Positions 61,778 to 64,000 of a stretch of 64,000 nucleotides of DNA are shown one piece after another (the first letter of the stretch is position 1; each line of letters opens with the position of its first letter). The notes under the pieces were generated by a model, which did not search any database, was not told the DNA's origin, and saw only the letters and a program-made list of their open reading frames with translations. The position numbers and the translations under genes are program-made. Source of the stretch: Acidobacteriota bacterium (GTDB lineage: Bacteria > Acidobacteriota > Vicinamibacteria > Fen-336). The stretch covers positions 1 through 64,000 of the forward strand of contig JAJDNS010000035.1 in NCBI GenBank assembly GCA_022340585.1. Reading direction: 5' to 3'.

Positions 61778-63967
61778 TCACTCTGCGGTCACCACGAGCT
61801 TGCGGCGACTTACCGTGCGGCCGGTGTCGGTGGTGGCGGTGGCCTTGAGGAGATACTCGCCCCCGACGGCGGGGGCCTCGAGCTCCAGGTCCCGACTCAG
61901 CGCGCCGAGAGGGGCGATGGAGAACGGCACGCTCGCCCGCGCGACCTCGCGCCCGTCCTCCGCCTCCAGGGTCAGGGCGAGCTCTCCCTCCTCCCCCTCG
62001 TAGGAGTCGTTCACCATCATGACCCGGTAGCTTCGCTCCTGCTCCGGCGCCAGCGTGGGCTGGAAGAAGTTGACGTACACCCCCAGGGGCTTCATCGCCT
62101 CGCCCATGTAGTCCTCGAAGTGTGGCTCGAGGACGAGAGCCTCGACGTCCTGGAAGTGGTCGGCGGTGAAGACCCCGGGAAAGCTGGACATGAGGTAGAC
62201 GAAGTGGAGGACGGCGGCGTAGTTGCGGTAGGCCCGCCAGTGCTCGGTGAGGGCTGCGAGGAGATACGCGTTCAGCTCGAAGCGTTCCTCGGCGGTCGCG
62301 TGCGGTCCCAGGAGGTCCGCGTAGGCCAGCTCGGTGAGGACGGTGGGCTCCCCGTCGCGTCGCAGCCAGAGCCATCCGTACTCGTTGAGGATCATCGCCC
62401 GGGCGGCCCGGGGCGGGCTCCTGGGCGACCCCGTCTTCTCCTCGAGGTCGGTGATCTTGAAGGGTGCGCCCCACAGGTAGCCGCTGTAGAGGTACGGGTG
62501 GTCCTCGATGGGATCGTCCGGCCCCACCGGCTGGTTGTAGCTGTTCTCCCAGGGCCGATTCGACAGGTCGAGGGGTCGAACCGCGGGGATGATCGTCTCC
62601 CCGAAGAGGGGGTCGAGGGACTCGTTGTTCGCGTCCCAGATCGCGACGCTGGGGTGGTTCCAGTTGTCGCGCAGCCAGTCGGAGTACTGGCGAACCATCT
62701 CCTCCGCGTCCCAGTGACGGGCGTACCTCGGGTCCCACTCGGGGGCGCCGGTCCAGACGAAGAACTCGTTCTGGATGAGGAGACCCGCCTCGTCCGCGAT
62801 CTGCAGCCACCGGTCGGGCACCGGGCCGATGCAGAAGCGGAAGCTGTTCCAGTGCATCTTCTTCGGGATCTCCACGAGGAGCCGGCGCACCCAGGCCTCG
62901 TCCCAGGGCAGGTCCCGGGACAGGGGGTCCTCGAAGAAGCGGTGCAGGGTGATGTTCGACCCGCGCATGAAGTAGACCTTCCCGTTGAGGTAGGCCCGCC
63001 TGGTGGCGGTGTCGAAGCGGAACTCCCGCATCCCAAAGCGGGTCACCAGCGAGTCGGCACCGGTCGACGTGGCCAGAGCGTAGAGAAACGGGTCCTCGGG
63101 CGACCAGAGGTGCGCGTCGGGAATCGCGACCGTCTCGCGGACGGTCCGTGTCTCCCCGGGGCCGAGAGTGACCTTGTCCGCCGAACCGCTGGCCACCTTC
63201 TCGCGCCCCTTCCAGGTCCGGACATCGTGGACGAGGTCGAGGGTCACCGCGGCGCTGATCCGGTTGGAGAGCTTCGTCTCGACCAGGATCTCCGAGGTCG
63301 CGATGCGAGGGGCCACCTGCACCCACTCGACCACGGGGTTGCCGGAGAAGTGGGCCGAGACCTCGTCGTAGATCCCCGGAGTCCACCTCAGCTTCTCGAA
63401 GTCGGTCCCCGCGGGATAGCTCGGGGGGAGGACTCCGGGATGGGCCCCGACCCGGATGACGAGGACGTTCTCCCGGCCCCACTCGACGGCCGGGGTCATG
63501 TCGAAGACGCCGGCGGTGAAGCAGCCGGCGTACTCGCCGATCTTGCGGCCGTTCAGCCAGACCCCGGTCCCGAACTGGGCCTTGTTCACCCGCAGGGTCG
63601 CCACCGACTTGCCCCGGGGGGCGGTGAAGGTCCGCCGGTACCAGAAGTAGTTCCGGTCCTGGCCCGACACGCCGGGGGGCTCCACTCGCGCCACCTCGGG
63701 CAAGCGGTCGGCAAGGTGCTCCGAGCGAATGCGGTTCGAGATCAGCTCGGCGCTGTGGAAGACGTCGACGTCGGGAAAGGGCGGCGTCGCGTTGTGGACG
63801 AGCCCGGGCACCGCCACGGTGTGGTCGAAGCGCGTCGGCATCGCCTCGGCCTCGACGCTGTCGGCGATCTCCCAGGTGCCGTCGAGGTCCACGGTGATGC
63901 GCTGGGCGTGGGCGACGGGAGCCAGGAGAAGAAGGACGAGGGAGAGGACGCTCACGCGGGTCGACAT
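61778..63967 (-). CDS. Secreted glycoside hydrolase family 2 enzyme
   Basis: The 729-residue protein has a signal peptide (1-21, ending AHAQ), an N-terminal jelly-roll sugar-binding domain (about 30-210, FWYRRTFTAPRGKSVATLRVNKAQFGTGVWLNG), a beta-sandwich (about 215-320) and the TIM barrel from about 325 (RRAYLNGKVYFMRGSNITLHR). The acid/base Glu is in WDANNESLDPL and the likely nucleophile in MILNEYGWLWL. The lineage is that of beta-mannosidase/beta-galactosidase/beta-glucuronidase; the substrate is not assignable. The ATG at 63967 follows GGAGGTCTGCG. It ends the window, with only 33 bp beyond it. Confidence 0.9.
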   Translation of the reverse strand: MSTRVSVLSLVLLLLAPVAHAQRITVDLDGTWEIADSVEAEAMPTRFDHTVAVPGLVHNATPPFPDVDVFHSAELISNRIRSEHLADRLPEVARVEPPGVSGQDRNYFWYRRTFTAPRGKSVATLRVNKAQFGTGVWLNGRKIGEYAGCFTAGVFDMTPAVEWGRENVLVIRVGAHPGVLPPSYPAGTDFEKLRWTPGIYDEVSAHFSGNPVVEWVQVAPRIATSEILVETKLSNRISAAVTLDLVHDVRTWKGREKVASGSADKVTLGPGETRTVRETVAIPDAHLWSPEDPFLYALATSTGADSLVTRFGMREFRFDTATRRAYLNGKVYFMRGSNITLHRFFEDPLSRDLPWDEAWVRRLLVEIPKKMHWNSFRFCIGPVPDRWLQIADEAGLLIQNEFFVWTGAPEWDPRYARHWDAEEMVRQYSDWLRDNWNHPSVAIWDANNESLDPLFGETIIPAVRPLDLSNRPWENSYNQPVGPDDPIEDHPYLYSGYLWGAPFKITDLEEKTGSPRSPPRAARAMILNEYGWLWLRRDGEPTVLTELAYADLLGPHATAEERFELNAYLLAALTEHWRAYRNYAAVLHFVYLMSSFPGVFTADHFQDVEALVLEPHFEDYMGEAMKPLGVYVNFFQPTLAPEQERSYRVMMVNDSYEGEEGELALTLEAEDGREVARASVPFSIAPLGALSRDLELEAPAVGGEYLLKATATTDTGRTVSRRKLVVTAE

Positions 63968-64000
63968 CGCAGACCTCCAGGGGTTGGGGCGAGGGTCACG

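Overview
The window is about 64 kb of uniformly GC-rich bacterial DNA (clearly well above 60% G+C by eye) with tightly packed genes. Many starts overlap the preceding stop (ATGA or GTGA), and GTG starts are common. Winged-helix/TolB-propeller regulators, a Ser/Thr kinase remnant, an Oar-like TonB-dependent receptor remnant, PilZ, SpoIIE-type phosphatase and GspC-like proteins, and a PA2778/PA2779 pair, suggest a Gram-negative, probably a member of the Acidobacteriota (Thermoanaerobaculia- or Vicinamibacteria-like). This placement is an inference from gene content; there is no rRNA in the window. Sulfatase, arabinofuranosidase, GH30-like and GH2 enzymes and a sarcosine/dimethylglycine-type dehydrogenase suggest a heterotroph using polysaccharides and methylated amines.

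Layout. 0-4.8 kb: accessory DNA with decayed genes (a glycosidase C-terminus with an in-frame stop, a frameshifted gene of an uncharacterised wHTH-ended family, an FHA-domain scrap) around an APC permease and a cytidylate-kinase-like gene. 4.9-9.0 kb: htrA, then zwf and gnd (oxidative pentose phosphate pathway). 9.2-14.7 kb: a D-amino-acid cassette (D-aminoacylase, RidA, sodium symporter, divergent D-threonine-aldolase-like enzyme) bounded by scraps of a protein kinase fused to a TonB-receptor scrap on one side and a TolB-propeller C-terminus on the other. 14.7-25.6 kb: secreted hydrolases (GH51, type-B carboxylesterase, GH30-like), LEA14-like, MopE-like, DinB, an FG-GAP protein and an FAD/GcvT dehydrogenase. 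25.6-31.6 kb: a histidine kinase overlapping a PhnD-like binding protein, a divergent SahR-like ArsR-methyltransferase regulator overlapping ahcY with a clean palindromic operator, and an HpcH/HpaI aldolase. 31.7-39.1 kb: secreted sugar isomerase-like protein, wHTH-TolB protein, Tat-exported Gfo/Idh/MocA protein, sirtuin, sulfatase.

39.1-45.5 kb is a minus-strand run: SpoIIE-type phosphatase, rnc, a PA2779-like membrane protein, a cysteine-peptidase/TPR/putative beta-barrel fusion, mnmA. 45.5-50 kb: GspC-like, cystathionine gamma-synthase-like, cutA and EVE-domain genes, a DUF6788-like small protein behind a perfect inverted repeat, ftsB and HU, with a heavily structured intergenic region. 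50-55.7 kb is a plus-strand overlap chain: an ACP-FAAL-PlsC triple fusion, a threonine-dehydratase-like enzyme, an MtfA-like metallopeptidase and an RluA pseudouridine synthase. 55.7-64 kb: PilZ, SGNH lipoprotein, HD hydrolase, RCK-domain potassium channel, GNAT, DUF4412 protein, thioredoxin-like ferredoxin, HTH protein and a secreted GH2 enzyme.

I saw no tRNA, rRNA, CRISPR array, prophage or complete insertion sequence. The items most worth a second look are the uncharacterised frameshifted family at 0.77-2.29 kb, the peptidase/beta-barrel fusion with its PA2779 partner, the ACP-FAAL-PlsC fusion, the SahR-like operator, the PhnD/histidine-kinase pair and the inverted repeat in front of the DUF6788-like gene.
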